Shown piece by piece: positions 11,510-23,564 of a stretch of DNA of 64,000 nt. The stretch is taken from NCBI RefSeq assembly GCF_910594005.1, contig NC_057826.1, positions 27,933,501-27,997,500 on the forward strand. The letters run 5' to 3'. The notes beneath the pieces were generated by a model. It saw only the letters and a program-made list of their open reading frames with translations, did no database searches and was not told the DNA's origin. The position numbers and the translations under genes are program-made. How positions within the stretch are numbered: position 1 is the stretch's first letter; the number at the start of each line of letters is the position of its first letter. Source of the DNA: Cervus elaphus (lineage: Eukaryota > Chordata > Mammalia > Artiodactyla > Cervidae).

Positions 11510-12180
11510 GGCTGGGGCGGAGTGGGATCCCAGAACACGTCCCGATCCACGCCCTCAATGAAAGAGTCTTTTCTGAGCCTGAGGCGGGCACCTGGCTGGA
11601 TAAGTTCAGACATACCTTGCGAGCTGGGTCCACTCACCAGGAGACCGGCGCATGCACCTGTTTCATAAAGGCGCGGGGTTCGGTGCTCCCTCCCGCTTTT
11701 ACGGCGCTGTCACTCTTCAGAAGGGCACTGACGGCGACAGCTACGGCGGTGGCGGCGGCGCGACAGTGGCAGCGGCGGCAACTGCAGCTCGGCGGGCAGC
11801 CCTGGCTCCTGCAGGTCCGTCCCTCCAGTCTCTGAAGCGCCTCTCGCTCGGGGTTCGCAACGCGAGGCGGGCGCGCAGCTGTTCTCAGCTCGCATTGGAC
11901 CAGAGGGAGCAGATGTTATCCGGTTGCTAGGAGCGTTGCTAGGAGGCGATGACGCCCCTCCACAGCTCGGGAGCAACTTTCCTGCAGGTCGGTGCGCTGG
12001 TGGGGGCTGCTGGGAGGAAGGTTTAAGAGCAGGAACCAGGAAGGCGGCGAACAAAGAGCCCCAAATAGAGGGTCCTGTGCTCGCCTGAACTGAGGCCTCG
12101 AGAGCCGGTTGGGTTGCTGCGGTTGGGTGAACGCCGCGGCTCTGCGTGCCGGGCTTCAGGCCTGGGCAGGTGATGATGGC
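11510..12180. promoter_or_regulatory. CpG island, orphan and possibly bidirectional promoter
   Basis: About 670 bases of GC-rich DNA with dense CpG (GGCGGCGGCG, GCGCGCAGC, AACGCGAGGCGGGCGCG), sharply different from the AT-rich flanks. Mammalian CpG islands of this kind mark transcription starts. It holds an inverted CCAAT box, two RFX-type half sites and a CRE-like TGACGC clustered at 11894-11955. Strong splice-donor-like sites face outward: minus strand CTG|GTGAGT (intron from 11637) and AAG|GTATGT (from 11615), plus strand AAG|GTGAGA (from 12360). No recognised coding exon lies nearby and SYT16 ends 20 kb away, so the target is probably a long non-coding RNA or an unannotated first exon. 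Open frames of 92 and 165 codons inside are low-complexity (alanine, glycine, proline, serine) and look like GC-driven chance frames. Confidence 0.7.
11894..11955. promoter_or_regulatory. NF-Y / RFX-like / CRE-like motif cluster
   Basis: Inside the CpG island: ATTGG (CCAAT on the minus strand) at 11894-11898, GTTGCTAGGAG twice in tandem at 11923-11933 and 11935-11945, and TGACGC at 11950-11955. GTTGCYNNG is the core half of RFX X-boxes; X-box plus CCAAT plus CRE-like arrangements are known from MHC class II and ciliary gene promoters. Function here is inferred only from these motifs. Confidence 0.5.
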
Positions 12181-12831
12181 AGCGTCTCTAATGGGAGGGT
12201 CGGTCACTCGCTGTAGGCCCTGGCTGAGTGTCCTGTAGAAGGATCAGGTTTGGGCATGCGAGAGGTTGGCACTTCCAGCAGCTGAAGAAGCAGCAGGACT
12301 CTGTTAGTGCCTCTAGCCCCACTGGGATGCTATTCACCTTGGGGCAGGTCCCTGGCAAGGTGAGAGATGGAGGAGTGTGCGTGTGTGAGGAGGTGAGGCG
12401 CATGGGACGAGGAGTAGAGGATCTTCCGCCCCCGAGACTCTTCTCCCCAGTGTGTTCCTGTTTGTGTCCACAGGTTTGAACATTTGATAGATTTTGAAGA
12501 GGGGAGAAACAACTAATACATGGAAATCAGTCCAGAGTCTCATTCCTTTTGGCACTGTCTGTGGCTGCCTACTGGTAATAGTGCCAAAGGTTTCAGAAAA
12601 AATGACCCTGTGGTCTGAAGTACTTTATGCACTTAGAAAGGCTTCATTTTGATCCAGTGGCTCATTAAAACCTCAGGCTAATAGGCAAACTTCTTTAAAA
12701 TAAAAATATACAAAAGAAAACGTACTTTTCACAAAGAAGACTGGAGAAGGTATGCATGTTTCAGTCATTCACACTTTAGTATAAAGTCACCCAAAAGCTT
12801 GTGCTGTCTCTGTATTGTATCACTCAGGCTA

Positions 12832-12871
<40 letters not shown>

Positions 12872-13719
12872 TGTTTGTTTATTTGTTTTATCATCAATTC
12901 TTCTTGTTGTTGTTCAATGAGGTTGTTGTTCTTGGGTGGAGGGGAATGTTGAGAATGCCAATGTGGGCAAATTTGGGTAGCCAGTGAGCCAAATGAAAGA
13001 AGGGAAGATGACAAACGTGGCAGAGAAATTTTGCCCAGTGCTATTCTCAGAAAAGGAATATCACTGAAGAACTGGATACACAACTTCCCTATAGGGTCAG
13101 GTCAGGGTCTGGAAGGAAGAGGGCACCTCTGGGGATCAATTAAAAAGAAAAGTTGCTTTCTTTGGAGACAGAGCAGGGCTGCTGTGCAGTGTCAAGTTGA
13201 CTCCTGCAATGGCAGATTTTCTTCACAGTTGAAGGGGCTACAGAAAGTGGCCCTACAAATCTCAGGGACCTCTGCCCCTCAGGTACCCAGTACCAACTTA
13301 ATACCTATGATAGAATGTAGAGTTAAGAGTTTGTTGGCCCTAAGATTTAAATGCTATAAACTTGTACTAATAATAACTCAATTTTAGACATCCACTCACA
13401 ATATATATGCATATCAAATCATTAGGTTGTATACTTTAAATATTTTAGAGTTTTGTCTGTTACACCTCTGCAAAGTAGGGGGGGGGGGGAGTTGGCAATG
13501 TAAAATACATCTGGCAAAAAATAAGTAGGTCGAAGATCTGATGATTTCGCGTCAGCTATAAGGTAAGAAAGGTGGCTTTGAGACCGGCACACCTCAAATC
13601 TGAGCAATGGCCACAGCCAGAATTATACCACTGCTACCTGTTCTTTACTGTGAGGGAAGAAAGGAGCTGGCATCTCAGTCAGCCTTGCCTTCTTGGCTAG
13701 CTCATTTCAGGAGGCGCTC
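12181..13719. other. DNA downstream of the CpG island
   Basis: Contains the donor-like AAG|GTGAGA at 12359/12360, the TG microsatellite at 12836 and a G12 run near 13478. Short frames here match no known protein. Confidence 0.5.
12836..12870. repeat. (TG)17 microsatellite
   Basis: Uninterrupted TG dinucleotide followed by a TTTG run. Confidence 0.97.
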
Positions 13720-14235
13720 TCCTTTGCTGTTCATAGTCCACTTTTTTCAGTTTCCTTGAATGGGGAAGGTTCTCGTTGGTCTCAGGTATTTTGTGCATGC
13801 TGTTTCTCCTTCCTTAATGCGCCTCTCTTTCAGCTGGCTTACTCCTACTCAGCCTTCAAGTCTCAGCTTAACTACCACTTCCTCATAACTACTTACTTCT
13901 TTAACTACTCACTTCCTGAGTGACTTTCCCTCACAGCCTCCCACCAACTAGATTAACCCCCTAATTACATTCCCCAGTCTTCCTACTGATCCCACTTCAC
14001 AACAGTCATCACACCAGGTTTTCAGCTAGTTCCACCTTGTTAACACTGTGTCCCCAGCACCTAGGACACAGTACCTGGCTGTGTTGTGTTAGTTGCTCAG
14101 TTGTGTCTGATTCTGTGACCCCATGGACTGTAGGCCACCAGGATCCTCCATCCATGGAATTCTGCAGGTAAGATTACTGGAGTGGATTGCCATTCCCTTC
14201 TCCAGCAGTACCTGGTATATCAAAGCTAGTTATGA
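13720..14235 (+). mobile_element. L2 LINE 3' end, split by a Bov-A
   Basis: CTTCAAGTCTCAGCTTAACT, CACTTCCTGAGTGACTTTCC and GTGTCCCCAGCACCTAGGAC are typical of the L2 3' end; it resumes right of the SINE. The 76-codon frame at 13693-13923 falls inside it. Confidence 0.65.
14079..14205 (-). mobile_element. Bov-A SINE, truncated, 10-base target duplication
   Basis: Flanked by CAGTACCTGG at 14069-14078 and 14206-14215. The tRNA-derived part is missing: the copy stops at CCATTCCCTTCTCCAG. It splits an L2 end. Confidence 0.92.
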
Positions 14236-14464
14236 TAACCTGTGTGTGCGTGGTATCACCCAGCCTGGCTTGGGGCTTCTGTTTTCACCTTAGCTGTGTA
14301 GCTATAAGTTAATGAACTTACATAAGACATATGGGTGGCCACTACTTGTCTGTTTTGTTAAGTGAAGGAGAGGAAAAAAACCTATTACACAGAAAACTGT
14401 TTTCTGCCCTTAATGAGCATTGTATTGGTACAGCAACTTCTCTTCCTTCTTAAACCATTTTATA

Positions 14465-14715
14465 AAGGTCATTCACTCTCTGTACACCTAAAACTAACAT
14501 AACATTGTAAATCAACTATGTGAAGCGAAATGAAAGTTGCTCAGTCATGTCTGATTCTTTGCGACCATGTGAACTATACAGTCCATGGGTAGCCTTTCCC
14601 TTCTCTAGGGGATCTTCCCAACCCAGGAATCAAACCCAGGTCTCCCACATTGCAGGCGGATTCTTTACCAACTGAGCTATATGCCAATATAAAATTTAAA
14701 AAAAATTTTTTTAAA
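14465..14715 (+). mobile_element. L1 3' end fragment split by a SINE
   Basis: TGTACACCTAAAACTAACAT and ATTGTAAATCAACTATG at 14481-14520 are L1 3' UTR sequence, resuming after the SINE as CCAATATAAAATTTAAAAAA and an A/T tail. The SINE at 14521-14688 interrupts it. Confidence 0.75.
14521..14688 (-). mobile_element. Bov-tA SINE, internally deleted, nested in L1
   Basis: GTTGCTCAGTCATGTCTGAT to CTTTACCAACTGAGC; the middle of the body (around the AAGAATACTGGAG landmark) is missing. Confidence 0.88.
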
Positions 14716-16080
14716 GAACACTGCCTATGGCTGAATTTGATTGGAAAAAAACAAAACTTTAACTGATTTCCACTAAAAAAAAGTCACTGTCTGGATTTTA
14801 ATGGCATTGGAAAATAACTTAAAAGTCCTTTATACTCCTAATTATCTTCTTCCAAAGTAGGTGTGAGTCCTCTGAGCTGAACTGTTTCATCTTTCCTTAA
14901 AATTCTTTTCCAACCACAGGTAAAACATAGCCTCCATCATCACATGCTCCATCTCTATGGAGCAAAAGAAAAAAAAAATCTGTTTAGAAGCAGCTAGCTA
15001 ACTTGACCAACATGGACAGCACTTCTAGTATACGTTATTAGAAAAGACCAGGAAACTGCCTTTTTGCTGTCAGTATAACTCATCAAGTAATTGCCAAATT
15101 CCTCTTCATCTTGAGGGACCACCTCAAGAAAAATAACAGATGCTTGAAGACACAAAGGAAAGGTCAAGGTAATCTCAAGATCACAGAGTTAATTGGTGGT
15201 AAAGTCAGAAATAGAAACAGGTATGAGAGTTTAATCTGTGCTGAACCACACAGTGGTATGTCTGCAGATGTAATTTTATAAATTCTTCAGTTCTTCTGGT
15301 AAGTGATGGAGAGAGCAAATCTTTCACTAAACAATTTTGGGTTTAAAAATTAATTATTAAAATACCATACCACTCACCTGAGAATTCATCTAAATTCTAG
15401 TCTTTTCACCACTGAATCTTGTCCCTCCTTGAGACAACCATGGAAATAACACTAATCCTGTCTCCTACTCCTTATCTATTTGGTGAAAAGAATTAGATGT
15501 TTTATTATGTAGTAGAATGCACATTAAAATTCACCAGAGCTCTGAATTGTCACCCAAGTCCTCTTGAGCCATGTCTCTGAATCTCCCTGGTGAGATCCTA
15601 GAGAAATTATAAAGAGACTGTGAGGTTTACAAGACATATAATGTGATTTGATTCATCCATAAAATGTTACTCAAGATAATTAAGATTTTTTTACATTGCT
15701 GCAAAAGACTTTAAGAATCACAGTCATGGATGTTGTCGCAATTATTTTAACACTTAAGGATGTTTAAGTCTCTGTTGAAGGAATGTCAGGAGACAGCAAT
15801 CATTTGTCAAGTTTGGTTCTGCAGATGATTGACTTTAAAAATATCTTTTCTTGGCAATATTCTACTTTTGCTCATAATTTTATATATTTTCTTTGGTGTT
15901 TTAAAATATCACATAGGTATGCAGTGCACAGACACATGTAGAAATGCTCAACTGTACTCAGTGTGACTGCTCAAACTCTGCCCTGTGACTTTAGAAATGG
16001 GACCTCAAATGATCTTCATTTGCAGCCTCCACCTACTACCCTAAAGAGTGTTCAAACTGTTCTAAGATGACTAGAGGAAC
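14716..16080. other. AT-rich intergenic DNA
   Basis: No gene or clear repeat seen. Confidence 0.55.
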
Positions 16081-16092
16081 AAGTAGAATTCT

Positions 16093-17841
16093 TTTTTTTT
16101 TTTTAAGTATTTTTTAATTTAATTTTTTTTTCATTTATTTTTATTAGTTGGAGGCTAGTTACATTACAATAATTATAGTGGTTTTTGCCATATATTGACA
16201 TGAATCAGCCATGGATTTACATGTGTTCCCCATCCTGAACCCCCCTCCCACCTCTCTCTCCATCCCATCCCTCTGGGTCATCCCAGTGCACCAGCCCCGA
16301 GCACTTGTCTCATGCATCCAACCTGGACTGGCGATCTGTTTCACACTTGATAATATACATGTTTTGATGCTGTTCTCTCAGATCATCCCAGCCTCGCCTT
16401 CTCCCATAGAGTCCAAAAGTCTGTTCTATACATCTGTGTCTCTTTTTCTGTCTTGCATATAGGGTTATCATTACCATCTTTCTAAATTCCATATATATGT
16501 GTTAGTATGCTGTAATGGTCTTTATCTTTCTGGCTTACTTCACTCTGTATAATGGGCTCCAATTTCATCCATCTCATTAGAACTCATTCAAATGAATTTT
16601 TTTTAATGGCTGAGTAATATTCCATGGTGTATATGTACCACAGCTTCTTTATCCACTCGTCTACTGATGGGCATCTAGGTTGCTTCCATGTCCTGGCTAA
16701 TATAAACAGTGCTGTGATGAACATTGGGGTACACGTGTTTCTTTCAGATCTGGTTTCCTCGGTGTGTATGCCCAGAAGTGGGATTGCTGGGTCATGTGGC
16801 AGTTCTATTTCCAGTTTTTTAAGAAATCTCCACACTGTTTTCCATAGCGGCTGTACTAGTTTGCATTCCCACCAACAGTGTAAGAGGGTTCCCTTTTCTC
16901 CACATCCTCTCCAGCATTTATTGCTTGAAGACTTTTGGATAGCAGCCATTCTGACTGGTGTATAATGGTACCTCACTGTGGTTTTGATTTGCATTTCTCT
17001 GATGATGAGTGATGTTGAGCATCTTTTCATGTGTTTGTTAGCCATCTGTATGTCTTCTTTGGAGAAATGTCTGTTTAGATCTTTGGCCCATTTTTTGATT
17101 GGGTCATTTATTTTTCTGTTCATGGATTAGAAGAATCAATATTGTGAAAATGAGTATACTATCCAAAGCAATCTATAGATTCAATGCAATCCCTATCAAG
17201 CTACCAACAGTATTCTTCACAGAACTACAACAAATAATTTCACAATTTGTATGGAAATACAAAAACCCTCAAATAGCCAAAGCAATCTTAAGAAAGAAGA
17301 ATAGAACTGGAGGAATCAACCTGCCTGACTTCAGGCTCTACTACAAAGCCACAGTCATCAAGAAAGTATGGTATTGGCACAAAGACAAAAATATAGATCA
17401 ATGGAACAAAATAGAAAGCCCAGAGATAAATCCACATACCTATGGACACCTTATCTTCGACAAACAAGGTAAGAATATACAGCGGAAAAAAAGACAACCT
17501 CTTTAACAAGTGGTGCTGGGAAAACTGGTCAACCACTTGTAAAAGAATGAAACGAACACTTTCTAACACCATACACAAAAATAAACTCAAAATGGATTAA
17601 AGATCTAAATGTAAGACCAGAAACTGTAAAACTCCTAGAGGAGAACATAGGCAAAACAATCTCCAACATAAATCACAGCAAGATCCTCTATGACCCACCT
17701 CCCAGAATATTGGAAGTAAAAGCAAAACTAAACAAATTGGACCTAATTAAACTTAAAAGCTTTTGCACAACAAAGGAAACTATAAGCAAGGTGAAAAGAC
17801 AGCCCTCAGAATGGGAGAAAATAATAGCAAATGAAGAAACA
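16093..17841 (-). mobile_element. L1 LINE insertion with inverted 5' part (twin priming)
   Basis: A 5'-truncated ruminant L1 flanked by perfect 12-base direct repeats (AAGTAGAATTCT at 16081-16092 and 17842-17853). The 3' part lies on the minus strand at 16093-17124: poly-A (poly-T on plus), 3' UTR to about 16583, then the ORF2 C-terminus with its stop at 16584, including KWAKDLNRHFSKEDIQMANK and CWWECKLVQPLWKTVW. The 5' part lies on the plus strand from about 17125: INIVKMSILSKAIYRFNAIP through QFVWKYKNPQIAKAILRKKN to IIANEET at the right edge. In normal L1 ORF2 the second block precedes the first almost without a gap, so the element carries a 5' inversion of the kind produced by twin priming, with a shared CATG at the junction (17121-17124). 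Confidence 0.92.
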
Positions 17842-17853
17842 AAGTAGAATTCT

Positions 17854-18724
17854 TAATCAGCATGTAATGATCTAGTGCCACCATAGGTTAGGAAGAACTT
17901 TAGCAACCTAAGAAATGAGCTTGTAGTTAGGAATCTTTCCTTAAATAATCATGGCTACCACAACATTTGAGATAATTTTTCTAAAGAAAAGATAAAAAAC
18001 TAAGTGTGCTAAATGCTATCTAGAAGATTCTCACTAAATTGATTCATTTTCCTGTATGCACAAATAAATGACAATTCCAAGCCTTCTTAAATGTAAGTGG
18101 AGCCAAGTGACTAGTCCTGGTCAGTGGACAGAAAAGTAGAGATTGCCACCACTTAGCCTAACTCCTTAAAGAGATTTGATTCCCACGCTTTTTCTTCCCC
18201 CTGTATTTGCATGACTGAATAAATAAATATTCCTCTAGAGGCTCTAAGGATTCTGAGATGGACCTCAATCCCTAAAGTGCTAAGATAGCAAGCTGTATGG
18301 ACAAGAACATCTTAATGAGAAATAAACGTTTATATTACTAATTCATGGACGGTTTGGTTTATTATAACACATAGCATTAATCCCCTCAACTAACACAGTA
18401 TGCAAAATGGTAAAAATAAAATTTTCCTGAAACATCTATAGATTTTTTCCATTTTCTTTTTTGGTTTGGGGGATGTCAGTGGCGTTTTTTACTGCTGTGG
18501 AGGTGTCTGTTCATAACAGCTCTGTTCCCTCTACTTCTGGCTTGCTGCATCTGAGCCTTGTAAACTTATCAGAACTGTCTATACATAGAAGGGAGAGGAC
18601 TCTGGAAGAGGGCCTCTCAGATGAGTAATTCCCCACACATTCCATTTGTACAGGAATGCCTACATTTTTCTCAGAATCCTCCTCAGATGAAATTAAGTTA
18701 TTTCAGGTGATCTTTATATTTATA
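17854..18724. other. intergenic DNA
   Basis: No gene seen; 18060-18260 looks like an old, unnamed interspersed repeat. Confidence 0.45.
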
Positions 18725-18734
18725 GAGCTCCTTG

Positions 18735-18960
18735 TGCTGTGTGCTAAGTCACTTTGGTCATGTCCAACACTTTGCAACCCTTAGGCTGTAGCCCAACAGG
18801 CTACAGAATCCTCTGTCCATGGGATTCTCCAGGCAAGAATACCGGAATGGGTTGCCATGCCCTTCTCTAGAGGATCTTCTGAAACCAGGGATCAAACTCA
18901 CATCTCTCATGTCATTGGCCGGCAGGTTCTTTACCACAAGCACCACCTGGGAAGTCCACA
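18735..18960 (-). mobile_element. Bov-tA SINE
   Basis: TGTGCTAAGTCACTTTGGTC to CACCACCTGGGAAGTCC; flanks GAGCTCCTTG (18725-18734) and GAGTTCCTTG (18961-18970) fit a target duplication with one change. Confidence 0.93.
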
Positions 18961-18970
18961 GAGTTCCTTG

Positions 18971-19022
18971 CATGTGTGCTAAGTTGCTTTAGTTGTGTCT
19001 GACTAAAGCCCACCAGGCTTCT
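18971..19022 (-). mobile_element. Bov-A SINE stub adjoining the previous copy
   Basis: CATGTGTGCTAAGTTGCTTT then GACTAAAGCCCACCAGGCTT, about 50 bases of a second reverse-oriented copy. Confidence 0.75.
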
Positions 19023-21094
19023 CTCACTTACCTAATATTCTTAATTTAAATTCAGTGCTTTAAGCTAGCATTTGAGTCAATATATACTGATTTGTATCTG
19101 TGTTCCACATAAAAGCCTACCTCACATAAAAGCCTACCTCACCCTAAAACCAAAATAAATTATATGGGTCATAAATGTAATGCTTATAGTTCTAGTATAT
19201 CTATGTCTGAAGTTGGTATGATTTTGGAGTTAATGTTTTTTGTATATGCTAAAATAAGCAATATCATTCAGGCCCATAAAATTTGCATGTTGATGCTGCA
19301 AAACTGTATCTTTTTTAAAGATGCAAAAATTTCACACGTATGCATAGAAGCCATCTGCTTAAACTTTATTGATAAGACCAGTAGCAGCAGTTTTACAAAA
19401 TTGGAATGGTTTTCAGTTTTGAACTAATGTGAGTTCAGTTGCAGCAGACATTTTGTACAAACTGGGGCTAATGCTTCTTCTATGTTTTTGTTTTAAACAA
19501 AAAGCAATTAGAATTTATCCTCATGCATTTAAATATCTAATACAGAAATAGTTTTTAGCCTGCATAAAATATGCTTCCAACATCACTGTGAGACTGAACA
19601 TCTGCCTTAAGGATTATTTGTACATGAAAAACAGTATAATTCTTCCAATCACAAACTTATTCTTTATCACAGGTAAACCATTTTATATTTTCTAACATAG
19701 TTTCAAATGGTATTTCTAATATAAGAGTATTAATCTTGAATAGAGTATCAACATTGAATATTTCACTAGCTTGCCCAGTTAAAACATAAGATATAACAGT
19801 GCAATAATAATACATTAAAACCATTGTTATGAAATCTTGAACATTACAAAAGGTAGAAAGGTAATCTATTTAACCTGAACTGTTAAAAAATTTCCAAACC
19901 TTTTCCTAAACACTATTCACTGATAGAATTTAGTAGTTTTAGAAATGGGGTAGGTCATTACATTCTATAGCTGTTTGTCCTGGTAACAGCTAGAATACAT
20001 TCATGCTTCTTAAATAGGAGACACCATAAGTCAATAAGTCATACTGTGAGAAACACGAGGACACCTATATGGAATGTTCTGAACATTTTCAGAAGTTTCT
20101 AAAATGAGAGTTCAACCTTTCAGGAGAAAAAAATAATTTGTTTTTCTCTTAAATCTCTGTACCACCCAGAGATTGATTCTCTGCTGGAAAATTGAGAAAA
20201 TGTGACAGCAGCTGGATCTGAAAAGGCCCATGAAGCAATGGGAAAGGTTTGGGACAGCTCCTACCTTACAACCAGCAAGTCTGGCCCTGCACAACAATTT
20301 GCCCAGGTAGTGACTTAGAAATCTAAAGGAGGACCAGCTTTTATATTACACCATATCATAATAAACTTTCCCACAAGTGAAATCCATGAAACTAATAACC
20401 AGCATTCACAACCACCAAAAAGACAGGACAGCCTGGTACATATAAATAACTCATTGAAGTAAACACAGGAAAGAAAAGGTACAGGTTTACAATATTAATA
20501 CATCTCCATCATCCAGCTGTGAACAGAACAGAAATACAAAACACACTCCCTACTAAGAATAGTGTGTTCCATGCAGGGTAGCACAATCTCCCCAAAACAG
20601 TTACATATGTTAAAAATGAATGAATCATTCACATTTTTTCATGCAAGTTCCTCAAGAACACCCATCAAAAGTTGAGATATAAAGGAAAACCAATAAAATA
20701 TTTTAAAACAACAGAGTTGCACACAGTATGCATATGGTAAAACATAAATGTGTGAATGTGAACAACTGTTTCAGATGCCATATGAAGACCAAAAAAAATT
20801 AAGAGTCAAATTTATCTTGTACTGTGAATACAAAATATTGCTATGAAATCTTGGATGTACCTTGAAAGTATTTCTTTTAATCTTTACTTCCTTCTGAGAG
20901 ATAATAAGTGCTATTTAGGAAGAAAATGATTTTGTGGATGAGGACAGTCACTTGAGAGGAGAGAGATGAAGCAGAAGACTGCTTCAAAAGAAAAAATAAT
21001 ATAGATTGAGGGACCTTTTTTGATGGGGGAAGAATCTTTCCAAATACTGTATTCAAATCCCATTTTGTGAAAAAAAATGCTATTTAATACTTTC
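19023..21094. other. AT-rich intergenic DNA
   Basis: No gene or recognised repeat apart from a tandem AAAAGCCTACCTCAC doublet near 19110-19142. Confidence 0.55.
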
Positions 21095-21105
21095 CTTGTT
21101 CTTGA

Positions 21106-22172
21106 CCTAAATCAAACCCTTTATGATTATACAGTGGAAGTGCCAAATAGATTCTGATAGACAGAGTGCCTAAAGAACTATGGACAGAGGTTCGTGACAT
21201 TTTACAGGAGGCAGTGATCAAACATCCCCAAGAAAAAGAAATGCAAAAAGGCAAAATGGTTGTCTGAGGAGGCCTTACAAATAGCTGAGAAAAGAAGAGA
21301 AGCTAAAGGCAAAGGAGAAAAGGCAAGATATACCCATCTGAAAGCAGAGTTCCAAAGAATAGTAAGGAGAGATAAGAAAGCCTTCCTCAGTGATCAGTGC
21401 AAAGAAATAGAGGAAAACAATAGAATAGGAAAGACTAGATATCTCTTCAAGAAAATTAGAGATACCAAGGGAACATTTCATGCAAAGATGGGCACAATAA
21501 AGGACAGAAATGGTATGGACCTAATAGAAGCAGAAGATATTAAGAAGAGGTGGCAAGAATACACAGAAGAACTATACAAAAAAGACCTTAATGACCCAGA
21601 TAACCACGATGGTGTGATCACTCACCTAGAGCCAGATATCCTGGAGTCGAAGTTAAGTGGGTCTTATGAAGCATCACTAAGAAGACAGCGTATTAAAAAA
21701 CAGAGACATTACTTTGCTGACAAAGGTCTGTCTAGTCAAAGTTATCGTTTTTCTAGTAGTCACGTATGGATGTGAGAGTTGGACCATAAAGAAAGCTGAG
21801 CACTGAAGAATTGATGCTTTTGATCTGTGGCATCAGAGAAGATTCATGAGAGTCTCTTGGACTGCAAGGAGATCCAACCAGTCAATCCTAAAGGAAATCA
21901 ATCTTGACTATTCATTGGAAGGACTGATGCTGAAACTCCAATACATTGGCCACCTGATGCAAAGAACTGACACATTGGAAAAGACCCTGATGCTGGGAAA
22001 GATTGAAGGCAGGAGAAGGGGACGACAGAGGATGAGATGGTTGGATGGCATCACTGACTCAATGGACATGAGTTTCAGCAAGCTTTGGGAGTTGGTGACG
22101 GACAGGAAAGCCCAGCATGCTGCAGTTCATGGGGTCGCAAGGAGTTGGACATGACTGAGTGACTGAACTGAA
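21106..22172 (+). mobile_element. BovB (RTE) LINE, internally deleted, 11-base target duplication
   Basis: Plus-strand BovB flanked by CTTGTTCTTGA at 21095-21105 and 22173-22183. It holds part of the BovB ORF between endonuclease and reverse transcriptase (open 21260-21775: EALQIAEKRREAKGKGEKAR, AFLSDQCKEIEENNRIGKTR, EDIKKRWQEYTEELYKKDLN), then jumps to the ORF's end and 3' tail (TATGGATGTGAGAGTTGGAC ... GACTGAACTGAAC). The reverse-transcriptase core is deleted, so it cannot move itself. Confidence 0.9.
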
Positions 22173-22183
22173 CTTGTTCTTGA

Positions 22184-23564
22184 AGTTAAAATGTTCTTAA
22201 AAAATCAAAAAGGTCTGTGTTCAACTCAAAGATTGGCAAGCCTACTGAGAAGATATGTTTGTGATTTGTTCTGTGGTCAGGTGTCTGAGCAAAAGAATTA
22301 GAACCTAATACCTTATTTTTAACTTCTCAGAGACAAAATGACTAAAGACCATTCCAACTATAACTTTTAGTCAAATTACTAACATTCTATGAATATAGCT
22401 TAATGATTGGCAAAGATTTAAAAGCATCAATTACTTCAATGTAAGTAAGAATCGATTTACCTTAAAAAATAATGAAACATCTCACAGTCTTCACAAACTC
22501 TTAAATCTGAGAACTATTTCTTCATCTGTTTGTCAGACCTATGGCCCTGGCACACAGTATGGACTCAGAGTGTTTGTCATATTAATGAAGGAATGAATGA
22601 AATGTATTCTTATAACAACCTGGCAAAAATAAGTAAAATGAGTATTATCCTTCCCATCTGACAGCTGCAAAACCAAAGGCTTATAGAAATTGTGACCTGA
22701 TAGTCATTTTATAGCTCATTAAAGGAAGACTTGATACCAGAACAGAGCCCTCATTAATTTTAACCTAATCCAATATTCTTTCTACAACCATACCATCTCT
22801 GCAATAATGCCTAGTTCCACAGGTTGCTGCAGCTACAAAGCAAAGGGCAGTTACTACACATATAAATGACATCAAAATATTCCCCAGATATTGATCATCA
22901 GTCAGGCTTCTCCCTTCACCCAGTTTGATTATCAGTGTTATCACCCCACCACCCCTACTTGCTTGGTCAGCCTATGCATTATTAGAGCATGCCCTTCTAT
23001 TCAGCATTCAGAGCTCCTGTATGATCCGGATGCTTACATACCACTTTCGGCTAATTTGTACAATTGACTATGACAGGGCATGATCACAAAGCTTCCTTTC
23101 TCTTGGCAGCAGTGGTAGAGATGTAAAGACATATAAACTAATAACAGAAAGTGGTTTTCTGTCATGAATCAGTAGTAATGTAATTAGCACTTTTATCAGT
23201 GTATATTTAAATCATTGCTCAACAACAAAAATACCACAGTGTCTCTGAATTCAGGGATTATATTCTCAGAGCCTTTGGAATTTTCTCTGATTAGCCTTTG
23301 GAACTCCTCTCTCCATTAGACTCTAATGGAGTAAGGAAAGGCTTACATATGTTAACATAGATGATAAAACTATGTGGTTTTTAATGAACCGTCTCCTCAA
23401 ATGTAAAATAAACTCAGTTTCACATAGGTGAAATTGATCCCAGATTGTAAGTTGCTATATTTTATTTGATGAATCATATGAATTAATACATCTATTATTG
23501 GATTCAGATCAGACACATTAACAAACTGTAACATAGCAATTAGAACTGCAAATAAAGTTAAATA
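22184..23564. other. intergenic DNA
   Basis: Faint L2/MIR traces at about 22520-22760 (CCCTGGCACACAGTATGGAC); otherwise nothing recognised. Confidence 0.45.

Noticed and set aside
11652..11930. 92-codon plus-strand frame in the CpG island
   Set aside because: Glycine and alanine runs from GGC repeats; looks like a chance frame.
11710..12207. 165-codon minus-strand frame in the CpG island
   Set aside because: Low-complexity alanine, proline and serine composition driven by GC content; no domain and no recognised family.
16584..17123. 179-codon minus-strand frame as a gene
   Set aside because: L1 ORF2 C-terminus within a dated insertion.
17099..17506. 135-codon plus-strand frame as a gene
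   Set aside because: Inverted L1 ORF2 segment, starting artificially across the inversion junction.
21260..21775. 171-codon plus-strand frame as a gene
   Set aside because: BovB ORF fragment running across an internal deletion.
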